Assembly (NCBI RefSeq): GCF_019402445.1
Contig: NZ_SRZM01000317.1
Coordinates: 1 to 5,623, forward strand
Origin: Brachyspira pilosicoli
Lineage (GTDB): Bacteria; Spirochaetota; Brachyspiria; Brachyspirales; Brachyspiraceae
Direction: 5' to 3'
DNA: 5,623 nucleotides
The notes under the pieces are model-generated. The model ran no database searches and was not told the DNA's origin. It saw only the letters and a list, made by a program, of their open reading frames with translations. Positions 1 to 5,623 of this stretch are shown here, piece after piece. The position numbers and the translations under genes are program-made. Every line of letters begins with the position of its first letter. Position 1 is the first letter of the stretch.

Positions 1-36
1 GCTCGTACGCGGGAAAAAGAACAACAAAAATTGACA
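1..36. repeat. Left arm of 36-bp inverted repeat flanking fhs
   Basis: Bases 1-36 match the reverse complement of 1841-1876 at 33 of 36 positions; the outer 18 bases are identical. Mismatches are at positions 19, 25 and 33. The outer half is GC-rich (GCTCGTACGCGGG) and the inner half is A-rich. Weaker similarity continues inward for about 20 bases if a 2-base gap is allowed. The window starts at the outer end of the match, so the element may extend further left. The arm also contains the TTGACA hexamer at 31-36. Confidence 0.85.
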
Positions 37-69
37 AACTTAAAAAATTTTACTATTTTATTGTATAAT
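31..69 (+). promoter_or_regulatory. Candidate sigma70-type promoter for fhs
   Basis: A perfect -35 hexamer TTGACA lies at 31-36. A weak -10 candidate, TATTTT, lies 17 bases downstream at 54-59. A perfect TATAAT lies at 64-69, but 27 bases from the TTGACA, which is too far for one promoter. A further TATAAT at 87-92 has no good -35 at standard spacing. Which hexamers are used cannot be settled from sequence. The region is the only space upstream of fhs, so a promoter here is likely unless transcription enters from the left. The -35 lies inside the inverted-repeat arm. Confidence 0.45.
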
Positions 70-135
70 AATTTTTAAATCTATCTTATAATAGTCTAAA
101 ACCTATAGATAATTTATTGCTTAGGAGTCATATTT

Positions 136-1797
136 ATGAAAACAGATATACAAATAGCACAAGAATGCAAATTAAAAAGAATAGATGAAATAGCTAAAAT
201 GCTTAATCTCACAGATGAAGATTATGAGGTTTACGGCAAATATAAGGCAAAGATAGAATTATCAGTTTTAAATAAATTAAAAGATAAAAAAGACGGTAAA
301 TTGGTATTAGTAACAGCAATAACCCCAACACCAGCAGGAGAAGGAAAATCCACTGTTACAATAGGTCTAACACAGGGATTAAACAAAATAGGCAAGAATG
401 CAGTTGCTGCTTTAAGAGAGCCTTCACTTGGTCCTGTTTTTGGGATTAAAGGCGGAGCTTGCGGGGGAGGTTATGCTCAAATTGTTCCTATGGAAGATAT
501 TAACTTGCATTTTAATGGCGATTTTCATGCTATAGGTTCTGCTCACAATTTAATATCAGCTTGTATTGACAATCATATTAAACAAGGCAATGAATTAAAA
601 ATTGATACTAACAAGATAATATTTAAAAGAGTTGTTGATATGAATGACAGGGCTTTAAGAGATATTGTTATAGGGCTTGGAGGAAGCGAGAACGGAGTTG
701 TAAGACAATCATCTTTTCAGATAACTGTTGCTTCAGAGATTATGGCTATACTTTGTTTGTCTAATTCTTTAATGGATTTAAAAGAGAGAATAGGAAATAT
801 TGTATTTGCTTATGATGTTAATGATAATCCTTTAAAAGTAAAAGATTTAAAAGTTGAGGGAGCTGCTTGTGCATTACTTAAAGATGCCATAAAACCAAAT
901 TTAGTTCAGACTCTTGAAAATACTCCCGCTATAGTTCATGGAGGACCTTTTGCTAATATTGCTCATGGCTGTAACTCAATACTTGCCACAAAATTGGCAT
1001 TAAAACTTTCTGATTATACTATTACAGAGGCTGGTTTTGCTGCGGATTTGGGTGCTGAGAAGTTTCTTGATATTAAATGCCGTGTTGCTGGACTTAAGCC
1101 TAATTGTATAGTGTTGGTTGCTACTATAAGAGCTTTAAAACATCATGGCGGAGCTTTAGAACTAAACAAAGAAGATTTAGATGCTTTAAATAAAGGTTTC
1201 GAAAATTTAGATAAGCATATTGAAAACATGAAAAAATATAATGTTCCTGTTGTTGTTGCTATTAATAAATTTGTTTCTGATACTGATAAAGAAGTAGAAT
1301 TAATTAAAAAACATTGTGAAGAGATGGGCGTTGATATTTCATTATGCGAAGTTTGGGAGAAAGGCGGAGAAGGTGGAGAGGATTTAGCAAAAAAGATTGT
1401 AAAAGCAACTTCTGAAGAGTCAAATTATCAACCATTATACAATTTAGATAAACCTATAAAAGAAAAGATTGAATACATATGTAAAGAAATATACGGAGCA
1501 GGAGAGGTAAAATTCTCTAATAAAGCTAATAAAATGATGAAAAAAATAGAATCTATTGGCTTTGGAGGCTTGCCTATATGTATGTCAAAAACACAAAAGT
1601 CAATATCAGATAATCCAGCACTTTTAAATGCTCCTAAAGGTTATACTTTAAATATTGATGAAATAAAACTTGCTTCAGGTGCTGGTTTTATTATTGCTAT
1701 GGCAGGCGGAATTATTGATATGCCTGGTCTTCCAAAAGTGCCAGCAGCATGCAATATAGATATAGATGAAAACGGCAAGATTACAGGTTTATTTTAA
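136..1797 (+). CDS. fhs: Formate-tetrahydrofolate ligase (10-formyl-THF synthetase)
   Basis: This cytosolic enzyme makes 10-formyl-THF from formate, THF and ATP. It feeds purine and formyl-Met-tRNA synthesis and, in anaerobes, one-carbon or reductive acetyl-CoA type metabolism; it can run in reverse to recover ATP. The 553 residues match the usual family length of about 555-560. Visible motifs are the ATP-binding loop [10 protein letters not shown] (residues 64-73), the stretch [15 protein letters not shown] (94-108) leading into GGGY (110-113), and the second family signature [12 protein letters not shown] (328-339). The first signature normally reads G-x-K-G-G-A-A-G-G-G-Y; here the second alanine is Cys109. 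The start is supported by AGGAG at 123-127, 8 bases before the ATG. The gene stands alone on the plus strand between the two arms of an inverted repeat, with no folate-pathway partner visible. Family assignment is essentially certain; the pathway role is inferred. Confidence 0.97.
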   Translation: MKTDIQIAQECKLKRIDEIAKMLNLTDEDYEVYGKYKAKIELSVLNKLKDKKDGKLVLVTAITPTPAGEGKSTVTIGLTQGLNKIGKNAVAALREPSLGPVFGIKGGACGGGYAQIVPMEDINLHFNGDFHAIGSAHNLISACIDNHIKQGNELKIDTNKIIFKRVVDMNDRALRDIVIGLGGSENGVVRQSSFQITVASEIMAILCLSNSLMDLKERIGNIVFAYDVNDNPLKVKDLKVEGAACALLKDAIKPNLVQTLENTPAIVHGGPFANIAHGCNSILATKLALKLSDYTITEAGFAADLGAEKFLDIKCRVAGLKPNCIVLVATIRALKHHGGALELNKEDLDALNKGFENLDKHIENMKKYNVPVVVAINKFVSDTDKEVELIKKHCEEMGVDISLCEVWEKGGEGGEDLAKKIVKATSEESNYQPLYNLDKPIKEKIEYICKEIYGAGEVKFSNKANKMMKKIESIGFGGLPICMSKTQKSISDNPALLNAPKGYTLNIDEIKLASGAGFIIAMAGGIIDMPGLPKVPAACNIDIDENGKITGLF

Positions 1798-1798
1798 T

Positions 1799-1817
1799 GT
1801 TAGATGAGCTAATTTTT
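1799..1817 (+). terminator. Weak possible terminator just after fhs
   Basis: A 5-bp stem (1799-1803 with 1809-1813, one G-T pair, 5-base loop) is followed by T residues reaching 1817. The stem is short and AT-rich, so it is a poor terminator on its own. fhs transcripts may instead end in the palindromic island or at the strong hairpin at 2160-2194. Confidence 0.2.
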
Positions 1818-1840
1818 GAATATAGTTAAAATTTTGAGAT

Positions 1841-1876
1841 TGTAAATTTTTATTGTTATTTTTCCCGCGTACGAGC
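1841..1876. repeat. Right arm of 36-bp inverted repeat flanking fhs
   Basis: This is the reverse complement of 1-36 with three mismatches; the outer part, TTTTTCCCGCGTACGAGC at 1859-1876, is exact. On this side the counterpart of the left arm's TTGACA reads TTTACA, so its promoter-like hexamer is weaker. It begins 43 bases after the fhs stop codon and runs straight into the GC-rich palindromic island. Confidence 0.85.
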
Positions 1877-1888
1877 TGTACCACCTTG

Positions 1889-1934
1889 CCGCACGGTAAT
1901 GCTATGCTTTAATTATAACTTCTTAGTCGTGCGG
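1889..1934. repeat. Long-loop inverted repeat CCGCACG/CGTGCGG
   Basis: Seven-base arms at 1889-1895 and 1928-1934 are perfectly complementary, separated by a 32-base AT-rich loop. The arms are almost pure G and C in a very AT-rich genome, so they are unlikely to be a chance pair. The loop is too long for a classical terminator. Confidence 0.6.
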
Positions 1935-2017
1935 GGGAGTGCCTTTTAATGTACAATTAAATTATAAAATTTATAATAAAAATGCAGTTCTTCGCGAAGC
2001 GTATCTGAAGGATATAA

Positions 2018-2043
2018 GGTTCTTTTATACCAATAAAAGAACT
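2018..2043. repeat. 10-bp hairpin within the palindromic island
   Basis: GTTCTTTTAT (2019-2028) pairs perfectly with ATAAAAGAAC (2033-2042) around a 4-base loop ACCA; a G-T pair at 2018/2043 adds one step. No T tract follows on the plus strand, so this is a structural or repeat feature rather than an obvious terminator. Confidence 0.7.
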
Positions 2044-2074
2044 AGTAGTGCGTACCCTAAGGGCACCCTTCGCA

Positions 2075-2091
2075 GTGGGGCTAGTCCCCGC
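2075..2091. repeat. GC-rich hairpin at the right end of the island
   Basis: GGGG (2077-2080) pairs with CCCC (2086-2089) around a CTAGT loop. The stem extends to 6 bp with a T-G pair (2076/2090) and G-C (2075/2091). It closes the GC-rich stretch; the DNA returns to AT-rich immediately after. Confidence 0.6.
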
Positions 2092-2159
2092 AAATATTTA
2101 CAATAAAAAATAATTTTGAATAAAAGAAATCATTTGCTATGTATATTTGTTAAAATAAT

Positions 2160-2194
2160 AAAAGCCTCAAATCCTAGTACAATTTGAGGCTTTT
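2160..2194. terminator. Bidirectional intrinsic terminator between convergent genes
   Basis: AAAGCCTCAAAT (2161-2172) pairs perfectly with ATTTGAGGCTTT (2182-2193). An extra A-T pair at 2160/2194 gives a 13-bp stem with a 9-base loop. On the plus strand a run of five T covers 2191-2195. On the minus strand the stem is followed by an AT-rich run reading TTATTATTTTA. It lies 17 bases beyond the stop of the minus-strand PepSY-like gene, where that gene's terminator is expected, and can also stop readthrough from fhs. Confidence 0.9.
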
Positions 2195-2211
2195 TGGTAA
2201 ATTCAATATTC

Positions 2212-2640
2212 TTAATCATCAAACTTCTGTCCCATAAGCTGTCCATTTGAAGATATAAATAATTCCATCATATTGTTTAATTTTACTTTGTAATTACCCC
2301 ATTCTTTCTCAACGTCTATTACCATAGCTTGAGGATATGCTTTTTTTACAGCACCGCTTACAGCAGCAGGTAAAGCAGAAAAAGGAACTCCGTTATACTC
2401 GCCGTCTATACTTTGCCAGTTACCATTAGCCAAGAAATCTATAGAAGCACCATTAGAAAGTTTTACTTCAAATTTTCCTCCATCTCTCTCAACTTTCCAT
2501 ATCTGAGCATTAGGATAAACTCTCTGTATGAATGCTCTTGATTTTTGTGGTAATGAAGAAGCAGGTACTACCCAATCAGCAAATAAACTAGAGCTAGCAA
2601 ATATTGTCAATGAAATTAATAAAGTTAAAAATTTAGTCAT
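2212..2640 (-). CDS. Exported PepSY-like (DUF2874-type) protein
   Basis: This 142-residue protein is probably periplasmic or surface-exposed. A signal peptide is clear: MTK, a hydrophobic stretch over residues 4-20, and a likely cleavage after SLFA (residue 21), leaving about 121 mature residues starting DWVVP. The mature part has two related repeats, about residues 30-79 and 90-138. Each starts with LP, then a helix, then a YPxA turn (42-45 and 102-105), a V-E-K/R region, and a strand pair with the pattern KxEVKLxNG or NYKVKLNN. This is the arrangement of small PepSY-like/BLIP-fold exported proteins; the function of that family is poorly known. There is no lipobox cysteine. The ATG is supported by AAGGAG (2648-2653) 7 bases upstream, with a strong promoter and an operator-like repeat upstream and its own terminator downstream. 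It is probably a single-gene unit. Confidence 0.88.
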   Translation of the reverse strand: MTKFLTLLISLTIFASSSLFADWVVPASSLPQKSRAFIQRVYPNAQIWKVERDGGKFEVKLSNGASIDFLANGNWQSIDGEYNGVPFSALPAAVSGAVKKAYPQAMVIDVEKEWGNYKVKLNNMMELFISSNGQLMGQKFDD

Positions 2641-2661
2641 AAATAAACTCCTTAAAAAGTG

Positions 2662-2682
2662 ATTGTAAATTATCTTTACAAT
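2662..2682. promoter_or_regulatory. Operator-like inverted repeat in the PepSY-like gene leader
   Basis: Eight-base arms ATTGTAAA (2662-2669) and TTTACAAT (2675-2682) are perfectly complementary around TTATC. On the transcribed (minus) strand it begins 4 bases after the -10 box, so it spans the likely transcription start. That position suits either a repressor site or a 5' stabilising hairpin. A third copy of the octamer lies just upstream of the -35 box at 2720-2727. The regulator is unknown, and the octamer also occurs elsewhere in intergenic DNA here (1839-1846, 2097-2104), which weakens the specificity. Confidence 0.45.
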
Positions 2683-2685
2683 TAT

Positions 2686-2714
2686 AATATAACAAATTTT
2701 AGGAGAATTGTCAA
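2686..2714 (-). promoter_or_regulatory. Sigma70-type promoter of the PepSY-like gene
   Basis: On the minus strand a perfect TTGACA (2709-2714) is followed after exactly 17 bases by TATATT (2686-2691). The expected start of transcription is near 2679, giving a leader of about 40 bases before the ATG at 2640. Confidence 0.8.
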
Positions 2715-2850
2715 TATTTTTTACAATAAATTTACTATTTTTTTACTAATATATACTAAAATATGGGTATTTATAATACGTTTTATACATAGATACACAA
2801 AAATAGCTAAAAATTAACTATAAAGTAAATATTTTTTACAAAAGAAACTC
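2715..2850. other. AT-rich spacer with no recognisable feature
   Basis: Between the GlpD-like stop codon and the PepSY-like promoter the DNA is almost entirely A and T. No convincing terminator is seen after the GlpD-like gene; the only local fold is a 5-bp GTAAA/TTTAC pair (2825-2829 and 2835-2839), too weak to count. An 11-base direct repeat AAAGAAACTCT (2841-2851 and 2858-2868) overlaps the GlpD-like stop codon. Confidence 0.5.
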
Positions 2851-4419
2851 TTAATACAAAGAAACTCTATTTCTTTTTATTTCTGTTCTGTATCTTTTTA
2901 TTTCGTATTCTATCTTTTTACTGTCCCAACCTAAAATTAATCCCATTTCTTGAGCAATATGTTCTGCTAATAATGTTCCGCAATCATTTTCTGTGAGTAT
3001 AAATCTTAATCTTCTCATCATTATATCATCTAAATGCATTGCATATTCTACTTCAACAAAATATTTTATTAATCCTCTAGGTATTCTATTATCAAGACCA
3101 ACAGAAACAAGCAAAGAAGAATCATTTTTACAGAATTCATTTAATCTTAATACCATATCAACAGAGCCAAAATAATCTATTAAAAATTTAACAGTATCTT
3201 TATTTAATACCCAATCTACCGCTTTATCTATTCTGTTATTCATAAACTTTTTAACGCTAAACCATTTATAAGGCTTACCATACATTTTAAGTAAAGTTTT
3301 AATAGCAAGATGAGATGACATAGTGAAATTTCCGCCCTCAACCATAAATAAATCATAAATAGGGTGTGAATGTATCTTCATATCCATAGGATTAACAGTC
3401 ATCATTCCAGATTGTGAAGTAACTATATGGTTTTTATTAACTATAGAGCCAAAATAAGTATTATAAATATCAAGCAAATATTCTATCTCATCACTTGTCG
3501 AATATATACAATCTAAATTACCTGTATACTTTTTTACAACAGGTCCTATTATAGTCATATCCTTCCATTTTGTTAGAAAAACATTAGGTCTGTCTTTTAT
3601 TTTTGGCAAAACAACAGATTTATTAATATGAATAATATTGCTATCAACTATAAAATTAGTAGCTTTTACATATTTTACTTTATCTGTAAAGTTAGACTTT
3701 GGAAGCATAGATACTATACTATCTCCCCAAGCTCCAGCTGCGATTAATATTTTTTTGGCACTTATTTCATATATTTTACCGTTTATTTTGTCTGAAAGTA
3801 TGGTTTTATTAATTTGTTTTTCATTATAATCAAAAGCTTTTACCTCAGCATAATTAAGTATATCAGCGCCATATTCTTTAGCTTTTAATAATAATTCTAA
3901 AACATATCTGCTGTCATCTATTTTACCTTCAAAGAATTCTGTAGCACCTATTACATCATTATTATTTAAATCAGGTAAAGTTTCTAATACTGAGTTTCTG
4001 CTATGAGATTTATGTTTTTTAGTTTTTCCGAAAATTGACATTAAATCATATATATTAGCTTTTAATTCATTTCTTATCAAACCTGAATTACCATTTGTAC
4101 CGCCACTAAAATATATTGGATATAATATGCCAAAATCAGAGGCTGAAGATTTATTAATGATATTATTTCTTTCTCTAACTTTAAAAATTGTAGATATGAA
4201 GTTATTAGCAGTCATATCATTAAAACCGCCTGTAAGCATTTTTGAAGTTCTAGAAGATGAACCAAATGAGAAATCATGTTTTTCTACTAGAAGTGTTGAA
4301 ATTCCTACTCTTGCTGTTTTCATAGCGATGGTAGCACCTATTACTCCGCCACCTATAATTAAAAGATCATAAGTTTTATCTTTAAGATTAGAGAGTATAT
4401 TATATCTTGAATTTACCAT
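2851..4419 (-). CDS. GlpD/GlpA-family FAD-dependent oxidoreductase, divergent active site
   Basis: The 522-residue protein belongs to the FAD-dependent glycerol-3-phosphate dehydrogenase family. The N-terminal Rossmann FAD site is IIGGGVIGA (21-29), followed by VEKHDFSFGSSSRTSK (45-60). The family's mid-region appears as FFEGKIDDSRYVLELLLKAKEYGA (162-185) and AAGAWGDSI (227-235). The C-terminal DAO_C domain ends in EVEYAMHLDDIMMRRLRF (456-473) and LGWD (496-499). However, the motifs that form the glycerol-3-phosphate site in GlpD are all altered: HGGLRYL is TGGFNDM (63-69), KGSH is KATN (252-255), GxRPL is GMMTV (338-342), and GGKLTTYR is GGNFTMSS (362-369). It probably binds FAD but uses another substrate, or has lost activity. 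The start at 4419 is chosen because AAGGAG lies 7 bases upstream; an in-frame ATG at 4446 would add nine residues and has no such site. No membrane segment is obvious. Confidence 0.85.
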   Translation of the reverse strand: MVNSRYNILSNLKDKTYDLLIIGGGVIGATIAMKTARVGISTLLVEKHDFSFGSSSRTSKMLTGGFNDMTANNFISTIFKVRERNNIINKSSASDFGILYPIYFSGGTNGNSGLIRNELKANIYDLMSIFGKTKKHKSHSRNSVLETLPDLNNNDVIGATEFFEGKIDDSRYVLELLLKAKEYGADILNYAEVKAFDYNEKQINKTILSDKINGKIYEISAKKILIAAGAWGDSIVSMLPKSNFTDKVKYVKATNFIVDSNIIHINKSVVLPKIKDRPNVFLTKWKDMTIIGPVVKKYTGNLDCIYSTSDEIEYLLDIYNTYFGSIVNKNHIVTSQSGMMTVNPMDMKIHSHPIYDLFMVEGGNFTMSSHLAIKTLLKMYGKPYKWFSVKKFMNNRIDKAVDWVLNKDTVKFLIDYFGSVDMVLRLNEFCKNDSSLLVSVGLDNRIPRGLIKYFVEVEYAMHLDDIMMRRLRFILTENDCGTLLAEHIAQEMGLILGWDSKKIEYEIKRYRTEIKRNRVSLY

Positions 4420-4426
4420 TAATAAA

Positions 4427-4432
4427 CTCCTT
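4427..4432 (-). promoter_or_regulatory. Ribosome binding site that sets the GlpD-like start
   Basis: AAGGAG on the minus strand lies 7 bases before the ATG at 4419, the same spacing and sequence context (AAGGAGTTTATT) as for the PepSY-like gene. It lies downstream of the alternative ATG at 4446 and so argues for the shorter protein. Confidence 0.85.
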
Positions 4433-4464
4433 ATAATAAAGCTCAATCATAAACCTATATATAT

Positions 4465-4492
4465 ATTATATAATAAATTTTTACAAATACAA
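4465..4492 (-). promoter_or_regulatory. Possible promoter in front of the GlpD-like gene
   Basis: In the 61-base gap after the NuoG-like gene, minus-strand TATAAT (4465-4470) follows TTGTAT (4487-4492) after 16 bases. The DNA is so AT-rich that a TATAAT match is weak evidence. The gene could equally be read through from the NuoG-like gene, since no terminator separates them. Confidence 0.35.
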
Positions 4493-5623
4493 ATATTTTA
4501 TTAAATTCTTAAACTCTAATCTATTTTTATTTTTTTCTAAAAAGCTTTTGACAAACTTATTTTTTCCATGAGAATCTATATATTCCCCCTCAAACTCTCC
4601 GAATCCAGCAATGGGAAAAGTTAAATAAGAATTATATGCTAAAATAGATTGATAAGGAGTAAATACTATATAATTTCTTCTGTTGTTTTGTATAAAATCC
4701 ATTGCATCATCTACTTTAAACAAAGGGTCTTCTAATATTATAAACTTATTAAAACTATTATTTATTTCATTTAAAGTGTATTTATAATTTTTTGATGAAT
4801 ATTTATTAATGTTAGTATAATTTTCTCTAATAACATCAGATGTAGTTTTTATAATATTTTTTTTATATATAAAGTTTGTAATACCTAATGAATATATAAA
4901 ATCATTAAAAGCTTCCAAATCTTCCATAGGGTAAAGACTAGAAGAAATTGCTAACACTTCTTTTTTATCTGTCTCTTCTAAAAACTTATGAAACAAATCT
5001 TTAGATTTATCAAAATCATCTTCTATACCATTTATTAACGGATACTCAAAAGTTTTATTTGAATAATATAGCATACTACGTCCGAAATCACATATACCAT
5101 ACTTTTTTAATTCTGGTGATTGTATATCTATTATAGTTTTATCATCATAAAAATAATTACATTCGCAAAGCTTATTGCATCCTATACAAAAGCTGTTTAT
5201 TTTTTTATATTCAATTTGCTCATCGTTATCATCAATTTTTCTATCAACCCTAAACACTTTAGTGGGGCATAAATCTACTATCATATTCTTATAACCAGAT
5301 ATAGTTTTGTATCTGTTGCAAACTCCGCAATTAATGCATTTATCATAATCAATTTTTATATTTTCATCTAAATTAAAACTTTCTATAATGTTTTTTATCT
5401 CTTTTAATTTTGAATCATTATCTCCGTCAAATCTTTCTATTTTTAATTGATAAAAGTCTATATATTTTTTTAATCTGCAATTGTAATAACTACTGCATTT
5501 ATCACAAAATGGTTTATGCATATGAAGTATAGCTTTAAGTAAAGATTTTCTATATTCGATAATCTCTTCATCATTGCTTATAATATCCATTCCATTTTCA
5601 ACTATCTCATTACAAGCATATTT
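4481..5623 (-). CDS. Compact NuoG-like iron-sulfur protein, 5' end outside window
   Basis: This looks like the NuoG-type subunit of a NADH dehydrogenase or diaphorase that passes electrons through iron-sulfur clusters. The ATG at 5590 is internal: the frame stays open to the window edge and adds KYACNEIVENG, the end of the family's [2Fe-2S] domain (ACN..V..GM), including its last cysteine (codon 5612-5614). Numbering from Met at 5590, the other cluster motifs are HxxxCxxCxxxxxC (His25, Cys29, Cys32, Cys38; N5-like), CxxCxxC plus CP (Cys85, 88, 91, 108; N4-like), and CxxCxxxC plus a later Cys (135, 138, 142, 167; N7-like) followed by DFGR. Thereafter only about 200 residues remain, ending in FGEFEGEYIDSHGK (330-343), which resembles the EGT..N.EGR end of the molybdopterin-type domain. 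NuoG proteins are usually about 780-900 residues, so that domain is strongly shortened. About 70-80 N-terminal residues are probably missing. NuoE/NuoF-like partners would be expected upstream, beyond the edge. Confidence 0.8.
   Translation of the reverse strand, partial: KYACNEIVENGMDIISNDEEIIEYRKSLLKAILHMHKPFCDKCSSYYNCRLKKYIDFYQLKIERFDGDNDSKLKEIKNIIESFNLDENIKIDYDKCINCGVCNRYKTISGYKNMIVDLCPTKVFRVDRKIDDNDEQIEYKKINSFCIGCNKLCECNYFYDDKTIIDIQSPELKKYGICDFGRSMLYYSNKTFEYPLINGIEDDFDKSKDLFHKFLEETDKKEVLAISSSLYPMEDLEAFNDFIYSLGITNFIYKKNIIKTTSDVIRENYTNINKYSSKNYKYTLNEINNSFNKFIILEDPLFKVDDAMDFIQNNRRNYIVFTPYQSILAYNSYLTFPIAGFGEFEGEYIDSHGKNKFVKSFLEKNKNRLEFKNLIKYLYL

Larger units (their letters stand above)
1864..2091. 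repeat. GC-rich palindromic intergenic island
   Basis: Within the 414-base gap between fhs and the next gene, this stretch is clearly richer in G and C than the flanking DNA and has no coding frame of note. It holds a series of short inverted repeats: CCGCACG/CGTGCGG (1889-1895 and 1928-1934), the 10-base palindrome CTTCGCGAAG (1990-1999), a 10-bp hairpin (2019-2042), and a GGGG/CCCC hairpin (2075-2091). The hexamer GCGTAC occurs at 1867-1872 and again at 2050-2055. GCGAAG (1994-1999) could also pair with CTTCGC (2068-2073), and AGTTCTT (1986-1992) with AAGAACT (2037-2043), so alternative folds are possible. It looks like joined copies of dispersed intergenic repeats (REP/MITE-like) or a structured RNA; neither can be proven from one locus. 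Confidence 0.6.

Noticed and set aside
37..135. Riboswitch (for example THF-type) in the fhs leader
   Set aside because: The leader is short and AT-rich with no stable stems or conserved GC-rich core visible.
1..1876. Insertion sequence with terminal inverted repeats
   Set aside because: The inverted arms enclose only fhs; there is no transposase gene, and target-site duplication cannot be tested because the left flank is missing.
1864..2091. tRNA, tmRNA or CRISPR array in the palindromic island
   Set aside because: No tRNA T-loop or cloverleaf arms, no regularly spaced identical repeats and no spacers; the hairpins are all different.
2993..3175. Plus-strand open frame of 60 codons
   Set aside because: It lies antisense within the GlpD-like gene, has no ribosome binding site and encodes nothing recognisable; it is a by-product of the opposite reading frame.
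3638..3829. Plus-strand open frame of 63 codons with hydrophobic stretches
   Set aside because: It is antisense to the conserved core of the GlpD-like gene; the hydrophobic look comes from AT-rich complementary codons.
4127..4372. Plus-strand open frame of 81 codons
   Set aside because: It is antisense to the FAD-binding region of the GlpD-like gene, with no start signals and no recognisable domain.
4420..4446. Nine-residue N-terminal extension of the GlpD-like protein (ATG at 4446)
   Set aside because: AAGGAG lies between this ATG and the one at 4419 with ideal spacing for 4419, and the extension has no family counterpart.

Overview
The window is AT-rich bacterial DNA with four protein-coding genes. 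Very low GC in the right half, AAGGAG ribosome binding sites, A/T-ending codons and the style of the proteins suggest an anaerobic, fermentative host, most likely a spirochaete of the Brachyspira type. This assignment is inference from composition and protein character; no database was searched.

Layout. Bases 1-1876 carry a plus-strand fhs gene (formate-tetrahydrofolate ligase) enclosed by a near-perfect 36-bp inverted repeat (1-36 and 1841-1876, 33/36 identical). The left arm overlaps the putative -35 box of fhs. From about 1864 to 2091 comes a non-coding island that is much richer in GC than its surroundings and packed with short palindromes and hairpins; it looks like a composite of intergenic repeat elements. 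A 13-bp stem terminator (2160-2194) separates the plus-strand fhs side from a block of three minus-strand genes.

Minus-strand block, in transcription order from the right: (1) a NuoG-like iron-sulfur protein that runs off the right edge. Its reading frame stays open upstream of the ATG at 5590, and the extra residues contain the last [2Fe-2S] cysteine of the family, so that ATG is internal. (2) After 61 bp, a GlpD/GlpA-type FAD protein whose FAD-binding and C-terminal domains are recognisable but whose glycerol-3-phosphate-site motifs are all replaced. (3) After 210 bp of AT-rich DNA with a good promoter and an operator-like inverted repeat, a small exported PepSY-like protein with two internal repeats.

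How they may work together. fhs supplies 10-formyl-THF, or recovers ATP from it, in one-carbon metabolism. The NuoG-like subunit would wire electrons between a flavin/NADH module (probably encoded just outside the window) and a partner. The neighbouring GlpD-like flavoprotein is a possible redox partner or simply a co-located gene. The most unusual points are the degenerate active site of the GlpD-like protein, the shortened NuoG-like protein that keeps the four NuoG-type cluster motifs, and the inverted-repeat and palindrome structure around fhs.
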